DNA of 44,269 bases, taken from the NCBI RefSeq assembly GCF_003350345.1, contig NZ_QNVJ01000061.1:1-44269 (forward strand). The letters are read 5' to 3'. Numbering within the stretch: position 1 is the stretch's first letter; every line of letters starts with the position of its first letter. Shown here in pieces: positions 1 through 9,727 of the stretch. Under the pieces are notes generated by a model that saw only the letters and a list, made by a program, of their open reading frames with translations, made no database searches and was not told where the DNA came from. Position numbers and translations under genes: made by a program. Origin of the DNA: Alkalilacustris brevis. GTDB taxonomy: Bacteria; Pseudomonadota; Alphaproteobacteria; Rhodobacterales; Rhodobacteraceae.

Positions 1-249
1 GACCCCGCGCAACACCCCGGCGCCGTCACCTCGCCGATGGTCGGCACCGCCTATCTTTCCCCCGAGCCGGGCGCCGACCCGTTCGTGACGGTGGGCGCGC
101 AGGTCAGCGAGGGCCAGACCGTGCTGATCATCGAAGCCATGAAGACCATGAACCACATCCCCGCCCCCCGCGCGGGTACCGTGAAACGCATTCTTGTCAG
201 CGACGCCTCGGCCGTGGAATACGGCGCGCCGCTGATGATCATCGAATAA
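1..249 (+). CDS. accB: Acetyl-CoA carboxylase biotin carboxyl carrier protein, C-terminal part (5' end outside window)
   Basis: Only the last 82 codons are present, and the frame is open from base 1. They hold the biotinyl (lipoyl-like) domain: the motif EAMKTMN carries the lysine that is biotinylated (codon 142-144), followed by the usual C-terminal beta strands ending in LMIIE. BCCP carries carboxybiotin between the biotin carboxylase and carboxyltransferase parts of acetyl-CoA carboxylase, the first step of fatty acid synthesis in the cytosol. accC follows after 12 nt in the same direction, the standard accBC operon. The N-terminal half and the start cannot be judged. Confidence 0.95.
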   Translation, partial: DPAQHPGAVTSPMVGTAYLSPEPGADPFVTVGAQVSEGQTVLIIEAMKTMNHIPAPRAGTVKRILVSDASAVEYGAPLMIIE

Positions 250-261
250 ATCGGGGCGGCG

Positions 262-1617
262 ATGCTTCTGAAAAAGATCCTGATCGCCAACCGCGGCGAG
301 ATCGCGCTTCGCGTCATCCGCGCCTGCCGCGAGATGGGCATCGAGTCGGTCGCGGTGCATTCCACGGCTGATGCCGATGCGATGCATGTGCGCATGGCGG
401 ACGAGGCCTTGTGCATCGGCCCGCCCTCGGCCAGCGAGAGCTATCTTTCGATCCCTGCGATCATCTCGGCCTGCGAGATCACCGGCGCCGAAGCCATCCA
501 TCCCGGCTATGGATTCCTGTCGGAGAATGCGAAATTCGTGCAGATCGTCGAGGATCACGGCCTGACCTTCATCGGCCCCTCGGCCGAACATATCCGCATG
601 ATGGGCGACAAGATCACCGCCAAGGAAACCATGCGCGCGCTCGGCGTGCCCTGCGTGCCCGGCTCCGAGGGTGGCGTGCCCGACCTGGAGGCGGCGCGCA
701 AGGTTGCCAGTGAAATCGGCTATCCGGTGATCGTCAAGGCCACCGCGGGCGGCGGCGGGCGTGGCATGAAACTGGCGCGCGACGCCGCCGGGATCGACGC
801 CGCCTTCCAGACCGCGCGCAGCGAGGCCAAGGCCGCCTTCGGCAACGCGGACGTCTATATCGAGAAATACCTCACCCGGCCGCGCCATATCGAGATCCAG
901 GTCTTCGGCGACGGCAAGGGAAATGCCGTGCATCTTGGAGAGCGTGACTGCTCGCTCCAGCGCCGCCACCAGAAAGTGCTCGAAGAGGCCCCCGGCCCGG
1001 CCATCGACGCCGAAACCCGCGCGCGGATCGGCAAGGTCTGCGCCGATGCCGTGGCGCGTATCGGCTATTCCGGCGCCGGAACGATCGAGTTTCTCTATGA
1101 GGACGGCGAATTCTATTTCATCGAGATGAACACCCGCCTGCAGGTCGAACACCCCGTCACCGAGGCGATCTTCGGCGTCGACCTGGTGCGCGAGCAGATC
1201 CGCGTGGCCTCGGGGCTGCCGATGTCCTTCGGGCAGGACGATCTGGTCCTCAACGGCCACGCCATCGAAGTGCGCATCAATGCCGAACGACTACCCAATT
1301 TCGCCCCCTGCCCCGGAATGGTGAAGACCTTTCACGCGCCGGGCGGGCTTGGCGTGCGCATGGATTCGGCGCTCTATGGCGGCTACACGATCCCGCCTTA
1401 TTACGACAGCCTGATCGCCAAGCTGATCGTGCATGGCCGCGACCGGCCCGAAGCACTGGCGCGTCTGCAGCGCGCGCTGGGCGAGCTGATCGTCGACGGC
1501 GTGGAGACCACCGTGCCGCTTTTCCACGCGCTTCTGGCCGAACCGGACATCCAGCGCGGCGATTACTCGATCCACTGGCTCGAGAAATTCCTAGCCGAGA
1601 AGCTGAATCAGGGCTGA
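262..1617 (+). CDS. accC: Acetyl-CoA carboxylase, biotin carboxylase subunit
   Basis: The 451-residue product has the family's usual length (about 450). It starts with the biotin carboxylase N-domain ([18 protein letters not shown]). An ATP-grasp domain follows, with the glycine-rich loop [12 protein letters not shown] near residue 165 and the metal and bicarbonate site [14 protein letters not shown] near residue 290. The C-terminal domain is complete. It carboxylates the biotin on AccB using ATP and bicarbonate. It is cotranscribed with accB (12-nt gap). The gene is followed by hairpins and a dispersed repeat, so it is probably the last gene of the operon. No anomalies are seen. Confidence 0.97.
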   Translation: MLLKKILIANRGEIALRVIRACREMGIESVAVHSTADADAMHVRMADEALCIGPPSASESYLSIPAIISACEITGAEAIHPGYGFLSENAKFVQIVEDHGLTFIGPSAEHIRMMGDKITAKETMRALGVPCVPGSEGGVPDLEAARKVASEIGYPVIVKATAGGGGRGMKLARDAAGIDAAFQTARSEAKAAFGNADVYIEKYLTRPRHIEIQVFGDGKGNAVHLGERDCSLQRRHQKVLEEAPGPAIDAETRARIGKVCADAVARIGYSGAGTIEFLYEDGEFYFIEMNTRLQVEHPVTEAIFGVDLVREQIRVASGLPMSFGQDDLVLNGHAIEVRINAERLPNFAPCPGMVKTFHAPGGLGVRMDSALYGGYTIPPYYDSLIAKLIVHGRDRPEALARLQRALGELIVDGVETTVPLFHALLAEPDIQRGDYSIHWLEKFLAEKLNQG

Positions 1618-1682
1618 AAACCAGATCCGGGAGCTCTTGCAAGGTGCTTCCGCGCCAGCGCAGGGCTCGAGCACATGCAAAA

Positions 1683-1712
1683 GCCCCCGCGCGCCCTTTT
1701 GCCGGCGGGGGC
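1683..1712 (+). terminator. Possible accC terminator hairpin merging into a dispersed repeat
   Basis: GCCCCCGC (1683-1690) pairs with GCGGGGGC (1705-1712) around a 14-nt loop. A smaller hairpin, GCCGG (1701-1705) with CCGGC (1715-1719), overlaps it and is followed by ATATTTTTTT (1724-1733). Either fold could end accC transcription. The T-rich part belongs to the repeat described separately. Confidence 0.45.
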
Positions 1713-1743
1713 CTCCGGCGGGGATATTTTTTTCACAGTGAAG
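1711..1743 (+). repeat. Dispersed two-module intergenic repeat, copy A
   Basis: Head module GCCTCCGGCGGGGATATTTT, a short T tract, then the palindromic tail CTTCACAGTGAAG (here the first base is T). Near-identical copies lie at 20374-20406 and 20428-20460. Related copies with the head GCCTTCGGCGAGGATA lie at 11072-11104, 27364-27396 and 41558-41590. It sits between the convergent accC and FKBP genes. Confidence 0.85.
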
Positions 1744-1781
1744 GGGAGGAGCGCGCCCTTGATGGCAGGCGCGCACCAGTA

Positions 1782-1808
1782 TACGTGGCGCCGCGCCGGA
1801 GCCACGTA
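1782..1808. terminator. Hairpin between convergent accC and FKBP genes
   Basis: TACGTGGC (1782-1789) and GCCACGTA (1801-1808) form a perfect 8-bp stem with an 11-nt loop, 19 nt past the stop of the minus-strand FKBP gene. There is no long T tract, so termination efficiency is uncertain. It could act in either direction. Confidence 0.5.
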
Positions 1809-1827
1809 ACGCCTGTGTCCGGCGGGA

Positions 1828-2256
1828 TCAGACGATCTCGATCATCTCGACATCGAAGGTCAGATCCTTGCCTGCCAGCGGGTGGTTGGCATCAAGCAGG
1901 ACGGTGTTTTCCGTCACCTCGGCCACCGTTACCGGCATGGCGCGGCCGTCGGGAAGCTGCATCTGCAGGGCCGTGCCCGGATCGAGCGGGATGTTTTCCG
2001 GGATCTGGTCGCGCGGGATTTCCTGCCGGCCGTTCGGGTCGTGCTCGCCATAGGCCTCGGCGCAGGGCACCTGCACGGTTTTCTCGTCGCCGGCCTTCAT
2101 GCCCGGAAGGGCTGCGTCGAGACCGGGGATGATCTGCCCCGAACCGACGGTGAATTCCAGCGGATCGCGCTCGCGCGAGCTGTCGAAGACCGTGCCGTCG
2201 TCGAGACGCCCGGTATAATGAATGCGGACGGTGTCGCCCGTCTTGACCTCGGTCAT
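1828..2256 (-). CDS. FKBP-type peptidyl-prolyl cis-trans isomerase (SlyD-like)
   Basis: The 142-residue protein opens with the FKBP core (VKTGDTVRIHYTGRLDDGTVFDSS, split by the classic GTVFD segment). It continues with PLEFTVGSGQIIPGLDAAL and GMKAGDEKTV, and then an insert-in-flap region of SlyD type (PCAEAYGEHDPNG). There is no signal peptide, so it is probably cytosolic, assisting folding of proline-containing substrates. It lacks the long His- and Cys-rich metal-binding tail of E. coli SlyD. It is a single gene, convergent with accC and divergent from the dehalogenase gene (197-nt gap). Confidence 0.93.
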   Translation of the reverse strand: MTEVKTGDTVRIHYTGRLDDGTVFDSSRERDPLEFTVGSGQIIPGLDAALPGMKAGDEKTVQVPCAEAYGEHDPNGRQEIPRDQIPENIPLDPGTALQMQLPDGRAMPVTVAEVTENTVLLDANHPLAGKDLTFDVEMIEIV

Positions 2257-2453
2257 GGATATCTCTCATGTCGGGGATGGGTTTGGGGAGGCCGCGCGTG
2301 CGGGTGGCTCCCGGATGAGGCAAGAAGGGTCTGCGATTCTGCCGGGGATGTAAACCCCGCCCCTTTTCGCCCCGCGCGGGCTGTGCCAATCTCGCGCGGT
2401 GCCTGACCGTCCAGTCACACCGAACCTGCGCGGCAAACCGAAAAGGGGGGCCC

Positions 2454-3146
2454 ATGCAAACCGAAACCTGCGTGTTCGATGCCTATGGCACGCTGTTCGA
2501 TGTCGATGCCGCCGCCCGCGCCGTCGCCGGCGCGCCGGGGGGCGAGGCCCTTGCCGCCTGCTGGGAGCGGGTCGCCGCCAACTGGCGGCTCAAGCAGCTT
2601 TCCTATACCTGGCTGCGCGGGCTGGCGCGGGCGCATGTCGATTTCTGGACGGTAACGCGCGATGCGCTCGACTGGACGCTCGAGGCCGAGGGCCTTGCCG
2701 ATCCGGAACTGCGCGACCGGCTGCTTGCGCTTTACTGGGAGTTGCCGGCCTATCCCGAAGTGCCCGCCACGCTCGAGGCGCTGGCCGCGCAGGGCTGCCG
2801 CCTGGCGATCCTGTCCAACGGCAGCCCCGACATGCTGCGCGGCGCGATCGAGGCGGCAGGGCTGCAAGGCGCTTTCGCGGCGGTCATCTCGGTCGAGGAG
2901 GTGGGCGTGTTCAAGCCTGATCCGCGCGTCTATCGGCTGATCGGGGCGCAACTGGACACCGCGCCCGAGAAGGTGCTCTATGCCTCGGCCAACGGCTGGG
3001 ACGCGGCCTGCGCCACCGGCTTCGGGCTGCGCACGGCCTGGATCAACCGCACCGGAGCGCCGGCCGAGCGGCTACCCTGGCGCCCGGCGCATGAGTTGCC
3101 CGACCTCGGCAAGCTGCCGGGCCTGACCGGGCGGAAGGGGGGCTGA
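2454..3146 (+). CDS. Haloacid dehalogenase type II (HAD superfamily)
   Basis: The 230-residue protein carries all HAD motifs. These are the catalytic nucleophile Asp9 in DAYGTLFDV, Ser121 in SNGSPDM, Lys154 in VGVFKPDPRVY, and Ser178 to Asp183 in SANGWDAAC. The last is the form typical of (S)-2-haloacid dehalogenases, where water attacks the aspartyl ester. The substrate is probably a short 2-haloalkanoate, but sequence alone does not exclude another small phospho- or halo-acid. The ATG follows a G-rich ribosome site. Its stop overlaps the next gene's start (TGATG), so the two are translationally coupled. Confidence 0.88.
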   Translation: MQTETCVFDAYGTLFDVDAAARAVAGAPGGEALAACWERVAANWRLKQLSYTWLRGLARAHVDFWTVTRDALDWTLEAEGLADPELRDRLLALYWELPAYPEVPATLEALAAQGCRLAILSNGSPDMLRGAIEAAGLQGAFAAVISVEEVGVFKPDPRVYRLIGAQLDTAPEKVLYASANGWDAACATGFGLRTAWINRTGAPAERLPWRPAHELPDLGKLPGLTGRKGG

Positions 3147-3970
3147 TGCCGTATTTCACGGCGGCGGACGGCGCGCGGCTTCATTATGACGACAACGGCC
3201 ACGGGCTGGCGCTGCTGTGCCTGGCGGGGCTGACGCGGACGGGGCGCGATTTCGACTATCTCGCGCCGCATCTGCCGCCCTTGCGGATGCTCCGCATGGA
3301 TTATCGCGGGCGCGGGCGCTCGGACTGGACCGGGGCCGAGACCTACACAATCGCGCAGGAGGCCGCCGATGCGCTGGCGCTGCTCGATCACCTCGGGCTG
3401 GACGAGGCGGCGGTGCTGGGCACCTCGCGCGGGGGGCTGATCGGCATGTATCTGGCCGCCACCGCAAGGGAGCGGCTGCGCGGGCTGTGCCTCAATGACA
3501 TCGGCCCGGTGATCGAGCCCGAGGGGCTGGAGCATATCCGCGCCACGCTGGGCCGCAACCCGGAGGCGCGCAGCCATGCGGCGGCGGCGGTCGCGCTGGA
3601 ACACGCGGCGCAGGGCTTTGCCAACCTGCCCGCCGGGCGATGGCTGGAGGAGGCACGGCGGCGTTATGCCCCGACAGAACAGGGCCTGACCATCAGATAT
3701 GACCCGGCGCTGCGGCAGGCCTTTCTGGCCGGCATGGCGACAGAGCCTGCGCCGGATCTCTGGCCGATGTTCGACGCCTGCGCGGGGCTGCCGCTGGCGC
3801 TGATCCGGGGCGAGAACTCGGCGTTGCTGTCGGCCGAGACAGCCGAGGAAATGTGCCGCCGCCGCCCCGACATGATCTACGAGGAAGTGCCGGATCGCGG
3901 GCATGTGCCCTTCCTCGACGAAGCCGAGAGCCTGCGCGCCATTCATCAATTCCTGGGGTTATGCCTGTGA
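3146..3970 (+). CDS. Alpha/beta hydrolase
   Basis: The 274-residue protein has the alpha/beta-hydrolase fold with nucleophile elbow GTSRGG (Ser94), an oxyanion region near LCLAGLTRTGRDF, and the catalytic histidine in DRGHVPFLDE near the C-terminus. It resembles the broad family of esterases, lactonases and C-C hydrolases. No substrate can be assigned. It overlaps the dehalogenase gene by one base, and the following PLP-enzyme gene by 10 bases if that gene starts at 3961. The three therefore form one operon, perhaps for a small halogenated or amino-acid-derived substrate (inference). Confidence 0.85.
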   Translation: MPYFTAADGARLHYDDNGHGLALLCLAGLTRTGRDFDYLAPHLPPLRMLRMDYRGRGRSDWTGAETYTIAQEAADALALLDHLGLDEAAVLGTSRGGLIGMYLAATARERLRGLCLNDIGPVIEPEGLEHIRATLGRNPEARSHAAAAVALEHAAQGFANLPAGRWLEEARRRYAPTEQGLTIRYDPALRQAFLAGMATEPAPDLWPMFDACAGLPLALIRGENSALLSAETAEEMCRRRPDMIYEEVPDRGHVPFLDEAESLRAIHQFLGLCL

Positions 3971-4944
3971 GTGACATTTCCATGATCGAGGCCGCCGCCG
4001 GCCGGCTGTCGGGGCATGTGCGGCACACGCCGCTGCTGACTTCGCCCTTTCTCGACGAAATCGCCGGGCGGCGGGTTCTGGTCAAGCCCGAGTGCCTGCA
4101 GCATACGGGCTCGTTCAAGTTTCGCGGGGCGTGGTCGGCCGTCTCGGCCCTGCCCGAGGCTGTGCGGGCGCGCGGGGTGATCGCCTATTCCTCGGGCAAC
4201 CATGCGCAGGGCGTGGCCTGGGCTGCGCGCCAGCACGGGGTGCCGGCGGTGATCATCATGCCCAAGGACGCACCCCGGCTAAAAATCGCCAACACCCGCG
4301 CGCTGGGGGCCGAGGTGGTGCTGTATGATCGCGGCACCGAGAGCCGCGAGGAGATCGGCGAGGCGCTGGCCAGCGCGCGCGGCCTCAGCCTGATCCGCCC
4401 TTATGACGAGTCGCTGGTGATCGCCGGGCAAGGCACCTGCGGGCTTGAGATCGCTGCGCAGGCCGATGACGCGGGCGTGCATGAGGCCGATGTGCTGGTC
4501 TGCTGCGGCGGCGGCGGGCTGACATCGGGCATTGCGCTGGCGCTGGAGGCGCGCGCGCCGGGGCTGCGGGCGCGCCCGGTGGAGCCCGAGGGCTTCGACG
4601 ACACCGCGCGTTCGCTTGCGGGGGGGCAGATCCTGCGCAACACGGGCCCGGAAAGCGGGCTGTGCGACGCGATCGTGACGCCGCAGCCCGGCGCGCTGAC
4701 ATTTCCGGTGATGGCGCGGCTGTGCGGGCCGGGGCTGGTGGTGAGTGACGACCAGGTGCTGCACGCCATGGCGCTGGCGTTTGCGCGCCTCAAGCTGGTG
4801 CTGGAGCCGGGCGGCGCGGTGGCGCTGGCGGCGGCGCTGTTTCAGCCCGAGGCGATGGAGGGCGCGGCGGTGATCGCCGTGGCCTCGGGCGGGAACGTGG
4901 ATGCCGCGCTGTTTACCCGCGCGCTGGAGCGTTTCGCCCCCTGA
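3961..4944 (+). CDS. Threonine/serine dehydratase-like PLP enzyme
   Basis: A fold-type II PLP enzyme of 327 residues. The Schiff-base lysine is Lys53 in HTGSFKFRGA. The phosphate-binding loop is CCGGGGLTSG and a substrate-side loop is SSGNHAQGVAWAA. It is shorter than biosynthetic IlvA because it has no C-terminal ACT regulatory domain, so it resembles catabolic threonine dehydratase or serine racemase: L-threonine or L-serine to 2-oxoacid plus ammonia. I chose the ATG at 3961, which overlaps the previous gene by 10 nt. ATG 3982 (MIEAA) is a close alternative. It is probably the last gene of the trio. Confidence 0.85.
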   Translation: MPVSDISMIEAAAGRLSGHVRHTPLLTSPFLDEIAGRRVLVKPECLQHTGSFKFRGAWSAVSALPEAVRARGVIAYSSGNHAQGVAWAARQHGVPAVIIMPKDAPRLKIANTRALGAEVVLYDRGTESREEIGEALASARGLSLIRPYDESLVIAGQGTCGLEIAAQADDAGVHEADVLVCCGGGGLTSGIALALEARAPGLRARPVEPEGFDDTARSLAGGQILRNTGPESGLCDAIVTPQPGALTFPVMARLCGPGLVVSDDQVLHAMALAFARLKLVLEPGGAVALAAALFQPEAMEGAAVIAVASGGNVDAALFTRALERFAP

Positions 4945-4972
4945 CGGGCTGCCTTGCGATTTGCCGCACACA

Positions 4973-6199
<1,227 letters not shown>

Positions 6200-6219
6200 T
6201 GAATGACATGAGGAACGCG

Positions 6220-7002
6220 ATGCAAGTTACTGAATTAAATGGAATCCATGTAAATTACCGCGATGAGGGCGAAGGCCCCGCAGTGGTGTTTTGCAATTCG
6301 CTGGGCACCGACATGCGCCTGTGGGACAAGGTGCTGCCACTCTTGCGCCCTGGTCTGCGGCTGATCCGCTATGACAAGCGCGGCCACGGGCTGACCGACG
6401 CCACCCCCGCGCCATACGGCATGGGCACACTGGTGCGCGATGCCGAGGTGCTGCTCGACCATCTGGAGGTGCGCGATTGTGTCTTCATGGGTTGTTCCAT
6501 TGGCGGGCTGATCGCGCAGGGGCTGGCGGCCAAGCGGCTGGACCAGGTGCGCGCGCTGGTGCTGTCGAACACCGGCGCCAAGATCGGCACCCGCGAGATG
6601 TGGCAGCAGCGGCTTGACCTGATGGCGCGCGAGGGGGTCGAGGCGCTGGCCGACACGATCATGGAGCGCTGGTTCTCGCCCCCCTTCCGCGAGGGGGCCG
6701 AGATGATCGCCTGGCGCAACCTGCTCACCCGCACGCCGCTTGCGGGGTATTCGGGCTGCTCGGCGGCCATCGCGGGCACCGATTTCTACACCACGACCGC
6801 CGCGCTGAGCCTGCCCGCGCTGGGCATCGCCGGCGGGCATGACGGCTCCACCCCGCCCGATCTGGTGCGCGAAACCATGGGCCTGATCAAGGGATCGCGC
6901 TTCGAGTTGATCCAGCAGGCCGGGCATCTGCCGATGATCGAACAGCCCGAAGCCTATGCACAACTGCTCAACACCTTCTTCGAGGAGATCGGCCATGGCT
7001 GA
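6220..7002 (+). CDS. pcaD: 3-oxoadipate enol-lactonase
   Basis: An alpha/beta hydrolase of 260 residues with nucleophile Ser93 in GCSIGG and catalytic His in QQAGHLPMIEQP. It hydrolyses 3-oxoadipate enol-lactone to 3-oxoadipate. I start at ATG 6220 (MQVTELNG) because AGGA lies six nucleotides upstream and it gives the family length. An ATG at 6199, overlapping the pobA stop, would add seven residues. The first dozen codons are strikingly AT-rich for this genome (AAT, TTA, GTA, AAT). It overlaps pcaC by eight bases. Confidence 0.94.
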   Translation: MQVTELNGIHVNYRDEGEGPAVVFCNSLGTDMRLWDKVLPLLRPGLRLIRYDKRGHGLTDATPAPYGMGTLVRDAEVLLDHLEVRDCVFMGCSIGGLIAQGLAAKRLDQVRALVLSNTGAKIGTREMWQQRLDLMAREGVEALADTIMERWFSPPFREGAEMIAWRNLLTRTPLAGYSGCSAAIAGTDFYTTTAALSLPALGIAGGHDGSTPPDLVRETMGLIKGSRFELIQQAGHLPMIEQPEAYAQLLNTFFEEIGHG

Positions 7003-7387
7003 CGAGATCACCAAACTGGGCGAGGCCACCCGCCGCCGCATCCTGGGCGACGCGCATGTCGAACGCACCCGCCCCAGCCCCGGCCGGATGGACGAGCCCT
7101 TCATCGCCATGATCACCGATGCCGCGTGGGGCCATGTCTGGGGCCGCGACACGATCAGCGACCGCGAGCGTTCGATGATGACCATCGCGCTGCTGGCGGG
7201 CTTGGGCAATTTCGAAGAACTGGCCATGCATATTCGCGCCACCGCGCGCACCGGCGCCAGCCAGGCCGACGTGACCGAGGCGCTGATGCATGTGGCAATT
7301 TACGCCGGCCTGCCGCGCGCCAATCACGGGTTCAAGATCGCCCGCGACATCTTTGCTGAATTGGAAACGGAGGAGAACCGCAAATGA
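6995..7387 (+). CDS. pcaC: 4-carboxymuconolactone decarboxylase
   Basis: A 130-residue single-domain member of the CMD/AhpD-like family. It matches PcaC in its N-terminal segment (RRRILGDAHVERT) and in the conserved DRERSMMTIALLAGLG and ADVTEALMHVAIYAGLPRA blocks. It decarboxylates 4-carboxymuconolactone to 3-oxoadipate enol-lactone, the substrate of PcaD just upstream. The start at 6995 follows GAGGAGAT in the end of pcaD. The stop overlaps the pcaH start (ATGA). In some bacteria pcaD and pcaC are fused; here they are separate but overlapping. Confidence 0.95.
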   Translation: MADEITKLGEATRRRILGDAHVERTRPSPGRMDEPFIAMITDAAWGHVWGRDTISDRERSMMTIALLAGLGNFEELAMHIRATARTGASQADVTEALMHVAIYAGLPRANHGFKIARDIFAELETEENRK

Positions 7388-8112
7388 CCGACCTAGGCAC
7401 GTTGATCCCGCGAAACCGGGAGATCCACCCCCCCGCCTATGACGTGGGTTACAAGACCAGTGTCGTGCGTTCGCCGACGCAGCCGCTCCTGTCGATGGAA
7501 TCGACGCTGACCGAGGAAACCGGCCCGATGTTCGGCCACAGCCTGCTCGGCCCGCTCGATAACAACCTGATCCTCAACTACACCCAGGGCCGCGCCCCGG
7601 CGGTGGGCGAGCGCATCCTGGTGCATGGCCGCGTACTCGATGAAAACAACCGCCCGCAAAAGGGCGTTCTGGTCGAGGCCTGGCAGGCCAATGCCGGCGG
7701 TCGCTACCGCCACAAGAAGGATGGCTACCTCGCCCCGCTCGACCCCAATTTCGGCGGCTGCGGCCGGGCATTGACCGATGAGAACGGCTATTACGAGTTT
7801 CTCACCATCCGCCCCGGCGCCTACCCCTGGCCCAACCGCGGCAATGACTGGCGCCCGATGCACATCCATTTCTCGATCTTCGGCACCGGTTTCGGCCAGC
7901 GCCTGATCAGCCAGATGTATTTCGAGGGCGACCCGCTGATCCGCAACTGCCCGATCGCCGCCACGATCAAGAACCGCAGCCACCTCGACCGGCTGGTGGC
8001 CCCGCTCGACATGTCGAAGTCGCGCCCGCTCGACCACCTGGCCTACAAGTTCGACATCGTCCTGCGCGGCCGTCGCCAGACCATGTTCGAGAACAAGATG
8101 GAAGGGATGTGA
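7384..8112 (+). CDS. pcaH: Protocatechuate 3,4-dioxygenase, beta subunit
   Basis: The 242-residue intradiol dioxygenase subunit keeps all four non-haem Fe(III) ligands. They are Tyr108 in GRYRHKKD, Tyr147 in RPGAYPWPN, and His160 and His162 in RPMHIHFSIFG, with exactly the spacing known for the family. It cleaves protocatechuate between C3 and C4, giving 3-carboxy-cis,cis-muconate. The N-terminal extension before residue 75 is the usual beta-subunit one. It overlaps pcaC by four bases and pcaG follows after three bases, as expected for equimolar subunits. Confidence 0.97.
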   Translation: MTDLGTLIPRNREIHPPAYDVGYKTSVVRSPTQPLLSMESTLTEETGPMFGHSLLGPLDNNLILNYTQGRAPAVGERILVHGRVLDENNRPQKGVLVEAWQANAGGRYRHKKDGYLAPLDPNFGGCGRALTDENGYYEFLTIRPGAYPWPNRGNDWRPMHIHFSIFGTGFGQRLISQMYFEGDPLIRNCPIAATIKNRSHLDRLVAPLDMSKSRPLDHLAYKFDIVLRGRRQTMFENKMEGM

Positions 8113-8115
8113 AAG

Positions 8116-8715
8116 ATGGTTCAGAAACTCGACACGCTTGAAGAAACCCCGTCGCAAACCGCTGGCCCCTACGTCCATATCGGCTGCATCCCCACGTTCG
8201 CCGGGGTCGAGGGCGTCTATCCCGAAGACCTGGGCAAACGTGCCATCGAAGACGGCGCCAAGGGTGAGGTCATCACCATCACCGGCTCGGTATTTGACGG
8301 CACCGGCTGGGCGCTGCGTGACGCGATGATGGAAAGCTGGCAGCCCGATGCCGCCGGCAAGTTCCCCGGCCAGAAGGGTGCCGACCCCAAGGTCAACGGA
8401 TTCTGCCGCTTTGCCGCCGATGGCGAAACCGGCGAATTCACCCTGAAGACCGTCAAACCAGGCAAGGTCCCCTATCGCGAGGGCGGGCACCAGGCGCCCC
8501 ATATCGCGCTGTGGATCACCGCGCGCGGCATCAATACGGGGCTGCAGACGCGCATCTACTTCGAGGACGAAGACAACGAGGGCGACCCGCTTCTGTCGCG
8601 CATCGAACAGCAGCATCGCCGCGACACCCTGATCGCGAAGAAAACCGGCGAGGGGCAGTACCGTTTCGACATCCGCCTTCAGGGCGAGGGCGAGACCGTC
8701 TTCCTCGACCTCTGA
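8116..8715 (+). CDS. pcaG: Protocatechuate 3,4-dioxygenase, alpha subunit
   Basis: The 199-residue partner of PcaH begins with the typical alpha-subunit signature ETPSQTAGPYVHIG. It retains the fold (GSVFDGTGWALRDAMMESWQ, HQAPHIALWITARGIN) but not the iron ligand set, since the alpha chain only completes the active site. It is translationally coupled to pcaH through the three-base gap. A strong intrinsic terminator lies 58 nt after its stop, so transcription from the pobA promoter probably ends largely here. Confidence 0.96.
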   Translation: MVQKLDTLEETPSQTAGPYVHIGCIPTFAGVEGVYPEDLGKRAIEDGAKGEVITITGSVFDGTGWALRDAMMESWQPDAAGKFPGQKGADPKVNGFCRFAADGETGEFTLKTVKPGKVPYREGGHQAPHIALWITARGINTGLQTRIYFEDEDNEGDPLLSRIEQQHRRDTLIAKKTGEGQYRFDIRLQGEGETVFLDL

Positions 8716-8773
8716 AAAGCCCGCGCGCGCCTTTCCCGGGCGCGTGCGGCGTGGTTCATTTCCTCCCCCGGCC

Positions 8774-8804
8774 CCCGCCATGTCTCTGCGTGGCGGGTTT
8801 TTTT
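8774..8804 (+). terminator. Rho-independent terminator after pcaG
   Basis: CCCGCCA (8774-8780) pairs with TGGCGGG (8791-8797) around a 10-nt loop, directly followed by seven T (8798-8804). This is the clearest T-tract terminator after a protein gene in the window. It separates pobA-pcaDCHG from the BKACE-pcaB pair. Confidence 0.85.
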
Positions 8805-8896
8805 CGGGGTTCGCGGGAAATCCGGCTTGCCCCTCGCGCTTTGCGCCCGTGGCGGATAAAGTGGCGCCAAATCCCGACTGAAACTGCGGAGTCCCC

Positions 8897-9727
8897 ATGC
8901 CCAACCCCTGCATCCTCTGTGTCGCCATCACCGGCTCGGTGCCCACCAGGCAGGACAATCCCGCCGTGCCGATCACCGTGGCCGAACAGATCGAAAGCAC
9001 CCACGAGGCCTATGAGGCCGGCGCCTCCATCGCCCATTGCCATGTGCGCAACGACGACGGCACCACCAGTTCCGACCCGGAAAAATTCGCCCGCCTCAAG
9101 GAAGGGCTGGAGAAGCACTGCCCCGGCATGATCATCCAGTTCTCCACCGGCGGGCGCTCGGGCGCGGGGGCGGCGCGCGGGGGCATGCTTCCGCTGCGGC
9201 CCGACATGGCCTCGCTCTCGGTGGGCTCGAACAACTTTCCCACCCGCGTCTACGAGAACCCGCCCGATCTGGTCGAGTGGCTCGCCGCCGAGATGCTGAA
9301 ATACGACGTGAAGCCCGAGATAGAAGCCTTTGATCTCAGCCACATTTTCCAGGCAGCGAAACTGGCCGAGGCCGGCAAGATCAAGACGCCGCTCTATGTG
9401 CAGTTCGTCATGGGCGTGAAAAACGCCATGCCGGTGGATCGCGAGGTGTTCGATTTCTATGTGCGCACGCTCAACCGGCTGGCGCCCGATGCGCAATGGT
9501 GCGGCGCCGGGATCGGCGCGCATCAGGTCACGCTCAACGAATGGTCGATCGCCGCGGGCGGCCATACCCGCGCCGGGCTGGAAGACAACATCCGCCTCGA
9601 CCGCAACACGCTGGCGCCCTCGAACGCGGCCCTGATCCGCCGCGCGGCCGAGCTGTGCGAGAAATACGCGCGCCCCGTCGCCACCCCCGCGCAGGCGCGC
9701 AAGATCCTCGGCCTGAGGCCCGCGTGA
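8897..9727 (+). CDS. Beta-keto acid cleavage enzyme (BKACE, 3-keto-5-aminohexanoate cleavage family)
   Basis: The 276-residue protein is a DUF849/BKACE TIM barrel. The metal-binding pair His47 and His49 is in AHCHVRNDDG, and the family blocks STGGRSGAG, EIEAFDLSHI and GLEDNIRL are present. Family members use acetyl-CoA to split a beta-keto acid into acetoacetate and an acyl-CoA. Its place inside the pca cluster, overlapping pcaB by one base, suggests 3-oxoadipate as substrate, giving succinyl-CoA plus acetoacetate (inference). The ribosome site is weak. A terminator precedes it, so it probably has its own promoter, although none is obvious in 8805-8896. Confidence 0.9.
   Translation: MPNPCILCVAITGSVPTRQDNPAVPITVAEQIESTHEAYEAGASIAHCHVRNDDGTTSSDPEKFARLKEGLEKHCPGMIIQFSTGGRSGAGAARGGMLPLRPDMASLSVGSNNFPTRVYENPPDLVEWLAAEMLKYDVKPEIEAFDLSHIFQAAKLAEAGKIKTPLYVQFVMGVKNAMPVDREVFDFYVRTLNRLAPDAQWCGAGIGAHQVTLNEWSIAAGGHTRAGLEDNIRLDRNTLAPSNAALIRRAAELCEKYARPVATPAQARKILGLRPA

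Noticed and set aside
7393-9000. A 535-codon open frame antisense to pcaH and pcaG
   Set aside because: It covers two certain genes on the other strand and shows no domain.
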